Position numbers and translations under genes: made by a program. Positions 39,342-48,917 of a stretch of 64,000 bases of DNA are shown here, piece by piece (positions within the stretch are counted from its first letter, which is position 1; each line of letters opens with the position of its first letter). Under the pieces are notes generated by a model. The model made no database searches. It was given only the letters and a program-made list of their open reading frames with translations, and was not told the origin of the DNA. The stretch is from Comamonadaceae bacterium (GTDB taxonomy: Bacteria; Pseudomonadota; Gammaproteobacteria; Burkholderiales; Burkholderiaceae_C): positions 1-64,000 of the forward strand of contig BJGT01000001.1 of assembly GCA_014190675.1 (NCBI GenBank), written 5' to 3'.

Positions 39342-40178
39342 ATGTCCGAGCTTGTTGTGCGCCGCCTGCTGATTGACCTAGATGCCCCGGTGCCACGCCA
39401 TTGGTTTGGTGGGGATGCCTTTCGTACCGCCCTATTTAACGCCTTGTCCATGAGTTTCCCCTTTGGCGAGCAGTTTTTCATGGACTCGGTTCGCAGCGGG
39501 CTCAAAGCCCTGCCGCCTGCTCTGCAAGAAAAATTCGCTGCAGAGTCGCAGGGCTTCATAGGCCAAGAGGCAACCCATAGGCGCATTCATGCCCTGTTCA
39601 ACGGCCAAATAGAGAAGCATGGGCTGATCAACCACTGGGAAGCAAGGGCTCGTGAGCGCCTGAAAATCGTGGCTGACTTTCATCCCCGGCATTGGCTGGC
39701 CATCACCGCGGCGACCGAACACTTCACCGCCGTGTTTGCCGACTGGCTGCTCAGCAACCCGGAGTTGTTCGAGGGCAGCGAAGAGCGTTTCAAGACCATG
39801 TGGCTGTGGCACAGCGCCGAGGAGTCTGAGCACAAGTGCACCGCCTTTGACCTCTACCTGGCCCTGGGCGGCTCGCACCAGTGGCGCCTGACCTGGTTCA
39901 GGCGCATCAGCCTGGTGTTTTTTACCGATTTGTTACGCCAAACTGTGAATAACCTGTACCACGACGGCACCCTGTGGCAGTGGCGCACCTGGGTCAGTGC
40001 CGCGGGCTTTTTGTTTGGCAAGCGCGGCTTGATCAGCTGCATGTTCAAGCCCCTGAGGGCTTACACGCAAGAGGGCTTTCATCCGCGGCAACTCCACAAC
40101 ACCTTGTCGGTCGACTGGCTGAACGCCAACCAGGCCTCCTTTGTTGAAATGGGCAGCCGCAGCACGGCGCCGGCCTGA
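39342..40178 (+). CDS. PF10118 metal-dependent hydrolase-like protein
   Basis: A 278-residue protein of the PF10118 family, whose members are annotated as predicted metal-dependent hydrolases. Conserved features are FPFGEQFFMDSVR, a GQEATHRRIHALFN motif, TAATEHFTAVFADWLL, and WHSAEESEHKCTAFD with the probable metal-binding Glu and His. The spacing of E-xx-H pairs resembles diiron ferritin-like four-helix proteins. Substrate and pathway are unknown. It is divergent from the TetR regulator and followed by an aldehyde dehydrogenase and SDR gene on the same strand, so a small inducible operon is plausible. Confidence 0.85.
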   Translation: MSELVVRRLLIDLDAPVPRHWFGGDAFRTALFNALSMSFPFGEQFFMDSVRSGLKALPPALQEKFAAESQGFIGQEATHRRIHALFNGQIEKHGLINHWEARARERLKIVADFHPRHWLAITAATEHFTAVFADWLLSNPELFEGSEERFKTMWLWHSAEESEHKCTAFDLYLALGGSHQWRLTWFRRISLVFFTDLLRQTVNNLYHDGTLWQWRTWVSAAGFLFGKRGLISCMFKPLRAYTQEGFHPRQLHNTLSVDWLNANQASFVEMGSRSTAPA

Positions 40179-40225
40179 GCCGCCGCAGTCTGGCTGCCCT
40201 GCTGGTCACGGAGCAGCAGCCGGCC

Positions 40226-40273
40226 AAAAAACCGGGCCTGGCGCCTCTACGGAAGGTGCCAAACCCGGTTTTT
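40226..40273. terminator. Hairpin between the PF10118 and aldehyde dehydrogenase genes
   Basis: AAAAACCGGG (40226-40235) and CCCGGTTTTT (40264-40273) form a perfect 10-bp stem with an internal loop of about 28 nt. The stem ends two bases before the ATG at 40276, so it can act as a terminator or attenuate translation. The U-tract is part of the stem. Confidence 0.6.
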
Positions 40274-40275
40274 GA

Positions 40276-41724
40276 ATGAAAATATGGGCCATGCAACTCA
40301 ATTACATCGCCAACCGCGCATGCCCCTCCGGCTCTGGGCAAACCATTGCGGTCGTAGACCCCTCTGACGGCCAGATTTTCGACCATATCCAGCGCAGCAA
40401 TGCGCAAGACATTGACGCAGCAGTGCGCGCTGCCCATGCGGCACTTGACAGCACTTGGCGCAAGTTCAGCGCGGCCGAGCGGGGCCGGCTGATGATGCGC
40501 CTGTCACTCAAAATAGGCGAGCGCACCGAAGAATTGCGTGAAATTGAACAACGCGACTGTGGCAAGCCGGTTCGCCAGGCTCGAGCCGATGCTCTGGCGC
40601 TGGCCCGCTATTTCGAGTTTTATGCCGGGGCTTGCGACAAACTGCACGGCGACACCATCCCCTACCTAGACGGCTACAGTGTGCTGACCTGGCGCGAGCC
40701 ACACGGGGTAACCGGCCATATCATTCCCTGGAACTACCCGATGCAGATTTTCGGGCGCAGCGTTGGCGGGGCTTTGGCCGCTGGCAACACCTGTGTCGTG
40801 AAACCCGCTGAAGACGCCTGCCTATCCTTGCTGCGCGTGGCCGAACTGGCCACCGAGGTGGGTTTTCCGCCCGGCGTCATCAACATCGTCACCGGCTATG
40901 GTCATGAGGTGGGCGACGCGCTGGCGCGCCACCCCGGCATCGACCACATCAGCTTTACCGGCAGCCCTGGCGTTGGCACCCTGATTCAGCAGGCCGCGGC
41001 CCTTCGGCATTGCCCGGTCACCTTGGAACTTGGCGGCAAGAGCCCGCAAGTCGTTTTTGCCGATGCTGACCTAGACGCCGCCGTGCCGGCCATCCTCAAC
41101 GCGATTGTGCAAAACGCCGGACAAACCTGCTCTGCTGGCGCACGTCTTTTGGTTGAGCAGGCAATTTACGAGCCGCTGCTGGCCCGCCTTGGCGCCGAGT
41201 TTGCAAAGCTGCGGGTTGGGCCGGCCGCCATGGACCTGGATCTGGGCCCCTTGATACGTCGCAGCCAGCAGCAGCGGGTGGCGGGCTTTCTGGCCGACGC
41301 CAGGGCTGCGGGCCTGATGGTGGTGGGCGAGGGTAAGGTGGTCGATACGGCGCCAGAAGGGGGCTTTTATCAGGCACCCCTGTTGTTGCGCGATGTGCCG
41401 GTTGGCCACCGATTGGCGCAAGAAGAGGTATTTGGTCCGGTGCTTTGCGCGCTGCCCTTTGCTGACGAGGCGCAGGCCGTGGCGCTGGCCAATGCCACCG
41501 ATTTTGGCCTGGTGGCGGGTGTCTGGACTCGCGACGGGGCACGCCAATTCCGCTTGGCCAAGCGAATTCGCAGTGGCCAAGTTTTCATCAACAACTACGG
41601 CGCTGGCGGTGGCGTGGAGCTGCCCTTTGGCGGGGTCAAATCCAGCGGCTACGGGCGGGAAAAAGGCTTTGAGGCATTGCACGGTTTCACCACGCTCAAG
41701 ACTGTGGCCATCAGGCACGGCTAA
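40276..41724 (+). CDS. Aldehyde dehydrogenase family protein
   Basis: A 482-residue NAD(P)-dependent aldehyde dehydrogenase. The catalytic Cys is in NAGQTCSAG, and the general-base Glu is in TLELGGKSP. The NAD-binding fold includes HIIPWNYPMQI and SFTGSPGVGT. The substrate cannot be read; betaine aldehyde, aminoaldehydes or aryl aldehydes are possible. The ATG at 40276 directly follows a strong hairpin; a second ATG at 40291 is an alternative start. The SDR gene follows 98 bp downstream, possibly in the same operon. Confidence 0.92.
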   Translation: MKIWAMQLNYIANRACPSGSGQTIAVVDPSDGQIFDHIQRSNAQDIDAAVRAAHAALDSTWRKFSAAERGRLMMRLSLKIGERTEELREIEQRDCGKPVRQARADALALARYFEFYAGACDKLHGDTIPYLDGYSVLTWREPHGVTGHIIPWNYPMQIFGRSVGGALAAGNTCVVKPAEDACLSLLRVAELATEVGFPPGVINIVTGYGHEVGDALARHPGIDHISFTGSPGVGTLIQQAAALRHCPVTLELGGKSPQVVFADADLDAAVPAILNAIVQNAGQTCSAGARLLVEQAIYEPLLARLGAEFAKLRVGPAAMDLDLGPLIRRSQQQRVAGFLADARAAGLMVVGEGKVVDTAPEGGFYQAPLLLRDVPVGHRLAQEEVFGPVLCALPFADEAQAVALANATDFGLVAGVWTRDGARQFRLAKRIRSGQVFINNYGAGGGVELPFGGVKSSGYGREKGFEALHGFTTLKTVAIRHG

Positions 41725-41822
41725 ACGGCCGCGCAAGTCATGCCAGAATGAGAACCACGGTCGGCGAGCAAGTCCGTCGGACCGAGATCCTCGGCAAACC
41801 TTATTCAACCCTGATCCAAGCC

Positions 41823-42590
41823 ATGAGCCAACGCGTCAAAAATAAATCCGTCATCGTCACCGGCTCGGGCGGCGGCATCGGCGAAGGCATCGCCAAACGG
41901 CTGGCCGAACAGGGCGCACAGGTGATCGTCAATGACATCGACCCGCTGCGAGCAGAGCAGGTGGCAGCAGCGATCAGGTCGGCCGGCGGGCTGGCCTCTT
42001 TTTTTGCCGCCGATGTGACCCGCTCAGACCAAGTTGCTGCGCTGGTGGCTGCCGCCGTAGAGCGCCATGGGCGGCTTGATGTGATGGTGAACAACGCCGG
42101 CTGGACCCACCGCAATCGCCCAGCGCTGGAGGTCAGCGAGGATGAGTTCGACAAGTGCTACGCGGTCAACGTGAAGAGCATTTACCTTGCCACCATCCAT
42201 GCCACACCCGTGTTTCGGGCCCAGGGTGGCGGCAGCTTTATCAACATTGCCTCAACCGCGGGCATACGCCCCCGCCCAGGCCTGACCTGGTACAACGGCT
42301 CCAAGGGGGCGGTCATCACCACATCAAAATCATTGGCGGCTGAGTTGGGGCCTGAGAATATCCGCGTGAACTGCATCAACCCGGTGTTTAACCCCGACAC
42401 CGGCTTGGCCGCAGAATTTGCCGGAGGTCCGCTGACCGAGGAGCGGCGGGAAAAGTTTCGCGCCAGCATACCGCTGGGTCGGTTTTCAACTGCGCTGGAT
42501 GTCGCAAATGCCGTCCTTTATTTGGCCAGCGACGAGGCTAGTTTTATCAGCGGTGTCTGCCTTGAGGTAGACGGGGCACGCTGCGTATGA
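41823..42590 (+). CDS. SDR-family oxidoreductase
   Basis: A 255-residue short-chain dehydrogenase/reductase. The cofactor motif is TGSGGGIGEGIA, the NNAG motif is present as VMVNNAGW, and the catalytic residues are Ser in INIASTAG with Tyr and Lys in WYNGSKGAVI. Asp at the end of beta-2 (VNDIDP) favours NAD. The frame is open 25 codons before the ATG at 41823, but that part is not family-like. The stop at 42588-42590 lies 9 bp before moaA. The substrate is unknown. Confidence 0.92.
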   Translation: MSQRVKNKSVIVTGSGGGIGEGIAKRLAEQGAQVIVNDIDPLRAEQVAAAIRSAGGLASFFAADVTRSDQVAALVAAAVERHGRLDVMVNNAGWTHRNRPALEVSEDEFDKCYAVNVKSIYLATIHATPVFRAQGGGSFINIASTAGIRPRPGLTWYNGSKGAVITTSKSLAAELGPENIRVNCINPVFNPDTGLAAEFAGGPLTEERREKFRASIPLGRFSTALDVANAVLYLASDEASFISGVCLEVDGARCV

Positions 42591-42599
42591 GCTGCCTGC

Positions 42600-43769
42600 A
42601 TGGGGCTGCCCCGGACAGCGCCTGTGGCTGAAAGAATCATCCCGCTGCTGGACCACCGGGCGCGGGTTTTGCAGCCCCCGGCGGCGGCATTCGCGCCGGC
42701 CACCCGGCTGGGAGCCAACGGCCAACTCACCGATACCATGGGTCGGCCACTGCGAGACCTTCGCATCAGTGTTACCGACCGCTGCAACTTTCGTTGCAGC
42801 TACTGCATGCCCAAAGAGGTGTTCGACCAGGAATACGCCTATCTGCCACAGGCCGAGCTTCTCTCGTTTGAAGAAATTACCCGGCTGGCTCGGGCCTTTG
42901 TGGCCCACGGCGTGCAAAAAATTCGCCTCACCGGGGGCGAGCCACTGCTGCGCAAGAACATCGAATTGCTGATCGAGCAATTGGCCAGCCTGCGCACCCT
43001 CCAAGGTTTGCCGCTTGACCTCACGCTGACCACCAATGGCGCCCTGCTCAAACGCAAAGCTGCAAGCCTGAAGGCCGCGGGCTTGCAGCGCGTGACCATC
43101 AGCCTGGACGGACTCGACGACACCGTATTCCAACGCATGAACGATGTCGCGTTTCCGGTCTCTGAAGTGCTCGCAGGCATTGATGCGGCGCAGGCGGCTG
43201 GCTTGGGACCGATCAAAATCAACATGGTGGTCAAGCGCGGCACCAATGAGCAGGAAATCCTGCCCATGGCCCGTCACTTTCGGGGCAGCGGCATGGTGCT
43301 GCGTTTCATCGAGTTCATGGACGTGGGGGCAACCAACGGCTGGCGTCTGAACGAAGTGCTGCCCTCGGGCCAACTGGTTCGGCAGATCCATGCCGAGTTG
43401 CCCTTGCTCGCCCTGAGTCCCTCGGCACCGGGCGAGACCGCCGAGCGCTGGGGCTATGCAGACGCAAGCGGCCAGTGGGACCGCAGTGCCGGTGAGATCG
43501 GGGTCATCAGCAGCGTCACCCAAGCTTTTTGTGGCAGCTGCAACCGGGCCCGTCTGTCCACTGAGGGCAAGCTCTACCTGTGTCTGTTCGCCACCCAGGG
43601 CCATGACCTGCGCGGCCTGTTGCGCAGCGGGGCGGTCGAGGCAGATCTGGTGTCTGCCATTGGCCACATCTGGCAGGGGCGTACCGAGCGTTACTCCGAA
43701 CTGCGCAGCCTTCAGGCCGGCGACACAGGCACGGCTCGGCGGGTCGAGATGAGCTACATCGGTGGCTGA
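42600..43769 (+). CDS. moaA: GTP 3',8-cyclase MoaA
   Basis: MoaA is the radical SAM enzyme that starts molybdenum-cofactor synthesis from GTP. It has 389 residues. The SAM-cluster cysteines are Cys62, Cys66 and Cys69 in [10 protein letters not shown]. The second cluster is marked by [19 protein letters not shown] near residues 310-330, and the C-terminal Gly-Gly (YIGG) is present. The start is not certain: ATG 42600 or GTG 42624, which fits homologues better. It overlaps mobA by 8 bp. Confidence 0.96.
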   Translation: MGLPRTAPVAERIIPLLDHRARVLQPPAAAFAPATRLGANGQLTDTMGRPLRDLRISVTDRCNFRCSYCMPKEVFDQEYAYLPQAELLSFEEITRLARAFVAHGVQKIRLTGGEPLLRKNIELLIEQLASLRTLQGLPLDLTLTTNGALLKRKAASLKAAGLQRVTISLDGLDDTVFQRMNDVAFPVSEVLAGIDAAQAAGLGPIKINMVVKRGTNEQEILPMARHFRGSGMVLRFIEFMDVGATNGWRLNEVLPSGQLVRQIHAELPLLALSPSAPGETAERWGYADASGQWDRSAGEIGVISSVTQAFCGSCNRARLSTEGKLYLCLFATQGHDLRGLLRSGAVEADLVSAIGHIWQGRTERYSELRSLQAGDTGTARRVEMSYIGG

Positions 43770-44406
43770 GCGAATCAGCCCGGCCGACATCACCGGCCTG
43801 ATACTGGCTGGTGGGCGTGGCTCGCGCATGGGCGGCGTGGACAAGGGCTTACAAAGCTACAACGGCCTGCCAATGGCCCTACACACCCTGACCCGCCTAC
43901 AAATTGGCGGCTCGGTGGGCCAGGTCATGATCAATGCCAACCGTAATCTGGCGGCTTATGAGTCATTTGGAGCGGCTGTCTGGCCTGATGTTTTGGCAGA
44001 CTATGCCGGGCCATTGGCGGGTTTTTTGACCGGCCTGGAGCGCTGCGAAACCCCTTATCTGGTAACCGTGCCCTGCGACACCCCCCTACTGCCAATCGAT
44101 CTGGTGCCCCGTTTGGTGCGGGCAATGCAAGACCAGGGTGCCGATATCGCCATGGCGGCAGCGCCAGAGGCTGGAGCCGAGGGCCAGTTGCAGCTGCGCC
44201 CGCAGCCGGTTTTTTGCCTGTTGCGCGTGAGCCTGCTCGAGAGCCTGGTGGCCTTCACCCACGAAGGCGGGCGCAAGATTGACGCCTGGACAGCGCGCCA
44301 CAACACCGTACTCACCCCCTTTGACTTACCCGGCGACGACCCCCGTGCCTTCTTCAATGCCAACACACTGGCAGAGCTGCGCGAACTCGAAGGCTGGCGG
44401 CCATGA
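43762..44406 (+). CDS. mobA: Molybdenum cofactor guanylyltransferase MobA
   Basis: MobA attaches GMP to molybdopterin to form the bis-MGD cofactor. It has 214 residues. The nucleotide-binding motif [17 protein letters not shown] is at the N-terminus, followed by [14 protein letters not shown] and VPCDTPLLP. The GTG start overlaps moaA by 8 bp, and its stop overlaps the moeA ATG, so all three genes are translationally coupled. Confidence 0.95.
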   Translation: MAERISPADITGLILAGGRGSRMGGVDKGLQSYNGLPMALHTLTRLQIGGSVGQVMINANRNLAAYESFGAAVWPDVLADYAGPLAGFLTGLERCETPYLVTVPCDTPLLPIDLVPRLVRAMQDQGADIAMAAAPEAGAEGQLQLRPQPVFCLLRVSLLESLVAFTHEGGRKIDAWTARHNTVLTPFDLPGDDPRAFFNANTLAELRELEGWRP

Positions 44407-45677
44407 GCTCTGTGGCAGAAGTTGCTGCCCAACTGCAAGGCTACGACCCGCAGGCGCTCAGCGTGGCTGGTGTCAACGAGTTTCTGCTGCGCCTGGTGCA
44501 CAGCATTGACGCGCCGCAGCAACTACCCCTGTTTGAAGCGCTGGGTCGGGTGTTGGCAGACGATGTCATTTCGCCCATCAATGTGCCGCCTCATGACAAC
44601 TCGGCCATGGACGGCTTCGCCCTGCGCGGCTCTGCACTGCGGCCAGACCAGCCACTGCGCTTGAGCCAGGTTGGTACTGCTTTGGCCGGGGTCGCCTGGC
44701 GAGGCACAGTAGGCCCGGGCGAGTGCGTCAAGATCATGACTGGGGCGGTAATGCCCGATGGGCTAGACACCGTGGTGCCACAAGAGCTTGTCAAGCGACT
44801 GGGGCAGGACGAGCTGCGTATTGAAATCCCGGCCAATCTGCTTAAGCTCGGCGATAACCGGCGCCGCCTGGGCGAAGACCTGCGCTGCGGCGAGGTCGCC
44901 TTGAAAAAAGGCGCGCACCTCGGCCCGGCCGCGCTGGGCCTGGTGGCGAGTCTGGGCCTGGCAACGGTGCAGGTTCAGCGGCGCCTGAAGGTCGCCTATT
45001 TTTCTACCGGCGACGAAATCTTGAGCCTGGGTGAGCCTCTGCGCGAGGGTGCGGTGTACGACAGCAACCGCTACACCCTGTTTGGCCTGCTCAGCCGGCT
45101 TGGTTGCGAGGTGGTTGACCTGGGTGTCGTGCGCGACCAGCCGGCTTTGCTCGAGGCCGCCCTCACCAATGCTGCCAGCCATTGCGATGCCATCATCACC
45201 AGCGGGGGTGTGAGCGTGGGCGAGGCCGACTTCACCAAAGCCATGATGAAAAAACTCGGCGACGTAGCATTTTGGAAAATTGCCATGCGCCCAGGACGGC
45301 CCATGGCGGTGGGCCGAATCGGCCAGGCCCTGCTGTTTGGCCTGCCAGGCAACCCGGTGGCGGTGATGGTGACTTTTTTGGCCTTTGTGCGCCCCGCCCT
45401 GCTGCGGCTGATGGGCAGCAGCGCACTGCTGCCACCCCTGCTCAAGGCCTACAGCCTGGAGCCGCTACGCAAAAAACCAGGCCGCACCGAATACCAGCGC
45501 GGCACCGTGAGCACCGCAGCCGATGGCTCACTGAGGGTTAAAACCACCGGCAACCAGGGCTCGGGCGTGCTGAGCTCGATGGTACAGGCCAATGGGCTGA
45601 TCGTGCTGCACCATGCTCAGGGTGACGTGGCAACCGGAGAGCCAGTCGATGTGATGATGTTCGACGGCGCAATCTGA
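44403..45677 (+). CDS. moeA: Molybdopterin molybdenumtransferase MoeA
   Basis: MoeA inserts molybdate into adenylylated molybdopterin. It has 424 residues in the usual four-domain layout. [17 protein letters not shown] is near residue 65, and the Mo-binding [15 protein letters not shown] segment follows. The C-terminal MoCF-binding domain contains [25 protein letters not shown] and [14 protein letters not shown]. The ATG overlaps the mobA stop by 4 bp. It is convergent with the second RND permease, 39 bp apart. Confidence 0.96.
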   Translation: MSSVAEVAAQLQGYDPQALSVAGVNEFLLRLVHSIDAPQQLPLFEALGRVLADDVISPINVPPHDNSAMDGFALRGSALRPDQPLRLSQVGTALAGVAWRGTVGPGECVKIMTGAVMPDGLDTVVPQELVKRLGQDELRIEIPANLLKLGDNRRRLGEDLRCGEVALKKGAHLGPAALGLVASLGLATVQVQRRLKVAYFSTGDEILSLGEPLREGAVYDSNRYTLFGLLSRLGCEVVDLGVVRDQPALLEAALTNAASHCDAIITSGGVSVGEADFTKAMMKKLGDVAFWKIAMRPGRPMAVGRIGQALLFGLPGNPVAVMVTFLAFVRPALLRLMGSSALLPPLLKAYSLEPLRKKPGRTEYQRGTVSTAADGSLRVKTTGNQGSGVLSSMVQANGLIVLHHAQGDVATGEPVDVMMFDGAI

Positions 45678-45716
45678 ACCGGCCCAGCAAGGGCCACCCA
45701 GCGGGCACCGCCCCGG

Positions 45717-48700
45717 CTACTTGGCCAGCACCGCCTCGCCCGCAGGCAGTACCCCCCGGCTGGGCGCCGTCTCAGGCATTGGCACGGCTTGGGCGGCCAA
45801 GGGCTGCACCAACTGCTCTGGCGGCGGGTGGTGGGCTGCATCAGGGTCAAGCGTGGGCTCTTTGTTAGCACCCGGCGCATGTTTGCGCGCCAGCAGGGTG
45901 TACATGGTGGGAACCACAAAAATGGTGAGCAGGCTGCCCAGTGCCATGCCGCCCACAATCACCCAGCCAATTTGGCGCCGGCTCTCAGCCCCGGCGCCAG
46001 TGGCCAGGGCCAGGGGCACCGCCCCCAGCACCATGGCGCCGGTGGTCATCATGATGGGGCGCAGGCGCTGGACAGCTGATTTTTTAATCGCCTGCAGCGT
46101 GTCGAGGCCTTGCTCGCGCAGTTGGTTGGCAAACTCGACGATCAAAATACCGTGCTTAGTGATCAGGCCCACCAAAGTAATCAGACCGATTTGGCTGAAC
46201 ACATTGAGTGTGCCGCCCGACAATTTGAGCGCCATCAAGGCCCCGGCCATTGACAGCGGCACGCTGAGCAAGATAACCAAGGGGTCAACAAAGCTCTCGA
46301 ACTGCGCGGCAAGCACCAAAAATATAAACAGCAGTGCCAAGGCGAACACCAGGGTCAGGGCATCAGACGACTTGCGAAATTCACGACTGCTGCCGTTGAG
46401 GTCGGTGGCATAGCCAGGCTTGAGTACTTTTTTGGCCGTGGCGTCCATAAAGTCAAGCGCCTCGCCCATGGAATAGTCGGCCGACAGGTTGGAGGTGATG
46501 GTGGCGGAACGGCGCTGGCCAAAGTGGTTGAGCTCCCGCGGCACCACCACTTCGCGAATCTTGACCAAGGCCGCAAGAGGGATCATGGCATCGCCTCGCC
46601 CACGCACATATATTTTTTCAATATCGTCGGGCGTATCCCGGCCACTGGGCGTGGTTTGAACGATCACGTCGTACTGCTCGCCTTCGCGCTTGTAGCGTGT
46701 AACCTTGCGCCCACCGAGCATGGTCTCCACGGCCCGGGCGATCAGATCAACCCCGACGCCCATGTCTGCAGCCCGCTCACGGTCGACTTCGAGCTTGATC
46801 TCGGGCTTGTTGAGGCGCAGATCGGTATCCACCTGCACAAAGCCCGGATTTTTCGCCAACTCATCCTGAAAAGCCCGTACCGTCTGAGACAGGTTTTGAT
46901 AACTGTCCGAGGTGATGATCACAAAATTGATCGGCCGCTGGATGAATCCTTGACCTAAAGAGGGCGGCGTGACTGGGAATGCGGTGACGCCCGACAGGCC
47001 AGACACCCGGGGCGTCATCTCGCGGGCCATCTCCAGCGTGGTTCGGCTACGTTCTTCCCAGGGTTTGGCACGAAAAAATATATTGCCCTGGGCCACAGTC
47101 GGGTTGCCAACAGTGGCAAAAACCCGGTCAAACTCAGGAAAACTCTGGCCAACCCGCTCAATGATTTGTGCATAGCGGTTGGTATATTCCAGGGTTGAGC
47201 CATCAGGGGCATTGAGTTGGGCCACCACCACGCCCCGGTCTTCAATGGGCGACAACTCGCGTTTGATTTCCCCCAACATGAGCCAGGACACCACGCCGCT
47301 GCCAATCATCACCAACACCACCAGCCAGCGCTGGCGCAGGGTCCAGCTCAGTGCATGGCCATAGCCGCGGGTGACGGCCTGCAGGACCACCTCCATCGTC
47401 CGGTCAAACCAAGAGGGTTTGGGGTTGTGCCGCAGCAGAACCGAAGACAACATCGGCGAGAGCGTTAAAGCCACCAAGCCCGACACCACCACCGCACCCG
47501 CCAGGGCCAGGGCAAATTCGGTGAACAAACGCCCAGTGCGCCCGGGAGAAAAGGCCAGGGGCGCATAGACCGCCACCAGCGTCATGGTCATTGCCACAAT
47601 GGCAAAACCTACCTCTCTGGCGCCACGAATCGCAGCCTGAAAAGGCGGCATGCCCTCCTCAATATGCCGGTAAATGTTTTCCAACATGACGATCGCATCA
47701 TCAACCACCAGGCCAATTGCGAGCACCAGGGCCAGCAGAGTCAGCGTGTTGATACTAAAACCGGCCACCGCCATCAAGGCAAAAGTTCCAACCAGTGCCA
47801 CCGGTATCGTGAGCAGTGGAATGATCGACGCTCGCAGTGTGCGCAAGAATACAAAAATAACCAGGGCCACCAACACCGAGGCCTCAAGAATGGTCATGAA
47901 CACGCCGCTGATGGAGCGCTCGATAAACACCGAGTTGTCGTTGGCCACCTGCACCTGCACGCCGGGCGGCAGGTCGCGCTGCACCTTGACCAGCAGCTTG
48001 CGAACACCGGCCGACAAATCGAGCGGATTGGCTGTGGCCTGGCGGATCACGCCCACACCGATCGAGTCGCGGCCATTCAGGCGCACGCTGGAGCGCTCGT
48101 CTACCGAGGCCTGCTCGACCCGCGCCACATCGGCGATGCGGATAGGCTGTCCGTTCACGGTGCGTATCACCACCTGCGCAAATTCTTGAGGCCGTTGCAA
48201 GTCAGTCGCTGCTGTGACATTGAATTCCCGCATGCGGCTCTCAATGCGGCCGGCCGGCACTTCCAGGTTGGAGCGTCGCAGCGCGTCTTCAAGGTCTTGC
48301 ACGGTCAGCCGGTAAGCGGCGAGTTTGTCGGGGTCTACCCAAACCCGCATGGCAAACTTGCGCTCGCCCTGCACGATCACATCAGCAGCGCCAGGGGCGG
48401 TTTGCAATACCGGCTTGACCAGTGTGTTGGCCATTTCGGAGAGCTGTAGCGAGGTGTGTGTGTCCGAGCTCAGTGCCAAAAAAATGACCGGGAAAGCATC
48501 AGCCTCAACCTTGGCGATCACCGGCTCATCGATGCCCTGAGGCAGTCGCTGGCGCACCCGGGTGACTTTGTCCCGCACATCGGCGGCGGCTGAATCGGCA
48601 TCGCGAGTGAGCGCGAAGCGCACCGATATCTGGCTTCGCTCTTGCCGGCTGTTGGAGGTGATCACATCAACCCCCTCAATGCCAGCCAGCGAGTCTTCGA

Positions 48701-48899
48701 GCACCTTGGTAACCTGGCTTTCCATCACGTCGCTGGATGCGCCCGTGTAGAGGGTGCTCACTGACACCACGGGCTCGTCGATTTTTGGGTACTCGCGCAC
48801 ACTGAGCCGGTTGAAGCTGACCGCACCAATCAGGACGATCAGCAGGGACAAAACGGTGGCAAAGACCGGGCGGCGGATAGAGGTTTCAGCCAATTGCAT
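45717..48899 (-). CDS. RND efflux transporter permease (AcrB-like, second locus)
   Basis: This 1060-residue inner-membrane transporter is of the HAE1 multidrug type. The N-terminal TM1 (RPVFATVLSLLIVLIGAVSF) is followed by porter domain 1 (TGASSDVMESQVTKVLEDSL). TM4 has the proton-relay acidic pair in IGLVVDDAIVMLENI. The second half repeats the layout, with TM7 in QRWLVVLVMIGSGVVSWLM. The C-terminus carries a Pro/Ala-rich cytoplasmic tail of about 55 residues beyond the last helix. It begins 18 bp after the adaptor stop. No outer-membrane channel is encoded here. Differences from the 8.2-kb pump show the two are not recent duplicates. Confidence 0.94.
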   Translation of the reverse strand: MQLAETSIRRPVFATVLSLLIVLIGAVSFNRLSVREYPKIDEPVVSVSTLYTGASSDVMESQVTKVLEDSLAGIEGVDVITSNSRQERSQISVRFALTRDADSAAADVRDKVTRVRQRLPQGIDEPVIAKVEADAFPVIFLALSSDTHTSLQLSEMANTLVKPVLQTAPGAADVIVQGERKFAMRVWVDPDKLAAYRLTVQDLEDALRRSNLEVPAGRIESRMREFNVTAATDLQRPQEFAQVVIRTVNGQPIRIADVARVEQASVDERSSVRLNGRDSIGVGVIRQATANPLDLSAGVRKLLVKVQRDLPPGVQVQVANDNSVFIERSISGVFMTILEASVLVALVIFVFLRTLRASIIPLLTIPVALVGTFALMAVAGFSINTLTLLALVLAIGLVVDDAIVMLENIYRHIEEGMPPFQAAIRGAREVGFAIVAMTMTLVAVYAPLAFSPGRTGRLFTEFALALAGAVVVSGLVALTLSPMLSSVLLRHNPKPSWFDRTMEVVLQAVTRGYGHALSWTLRQRWLVVLVMIGSGVVSWLMLGEIKRELSPIEDRGVVVAQLNAPDGSTLEYTNRYAQIIERVGQSFPEFDRVFATVGNPTVAQGNIFFRAKPWEERSRTTLEMAREMTPRVSGLSGVTAFPVTPPSLGQGFIQRPINFVIITSDSYQNLSQTVRAFQDELAKNPGFVQVDTDLRLNKPEIKLEVDRERAADMGVGVDLIARAVETMLGGRKVTRYKREGEQYDVIVQTTPSGRDTPDDIEKIYVRGRGDAMIPLAALVKIREVVVPRELNHFGQRRSATITSNLSADYSMGEALDFMDATAKKVLKPGYATDLNGSSREFRKSSDALTLVFALALLFIFLVLAAQFESFVDPLVILLSVPLSMAGALMALKLSGGTLNVFSQIGLITLVGLITKHGILIVEFANQLREQGLDTLQAIKKSAVQRLRPIMMTTGAMVLGAVPLALATGAGAESRRQIGWVIVGGMALGSLLTIFVVPTMYTLLARKHAPGANKEPTLDPDAAHHPPPEQLVQPLAAQAVPMPETAPSRGVLPAGEAVLAK

Positions 48900-48917
48900 G
48901 CTGGTTCTCCGAGGGGG

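Noticed and set aside
42486..43844. 452-codon open frame antisense to moaA
   Set aside because: It is fully opposite the well-supported moaA gene, has no recognisable domain and reads as GC-driven frame opening.
47664..48449. 261-codon open frame antisense to the second RND permease
   Set aside because: His/Gln-rich shadow composition and no start signal; the sense gene is certain.
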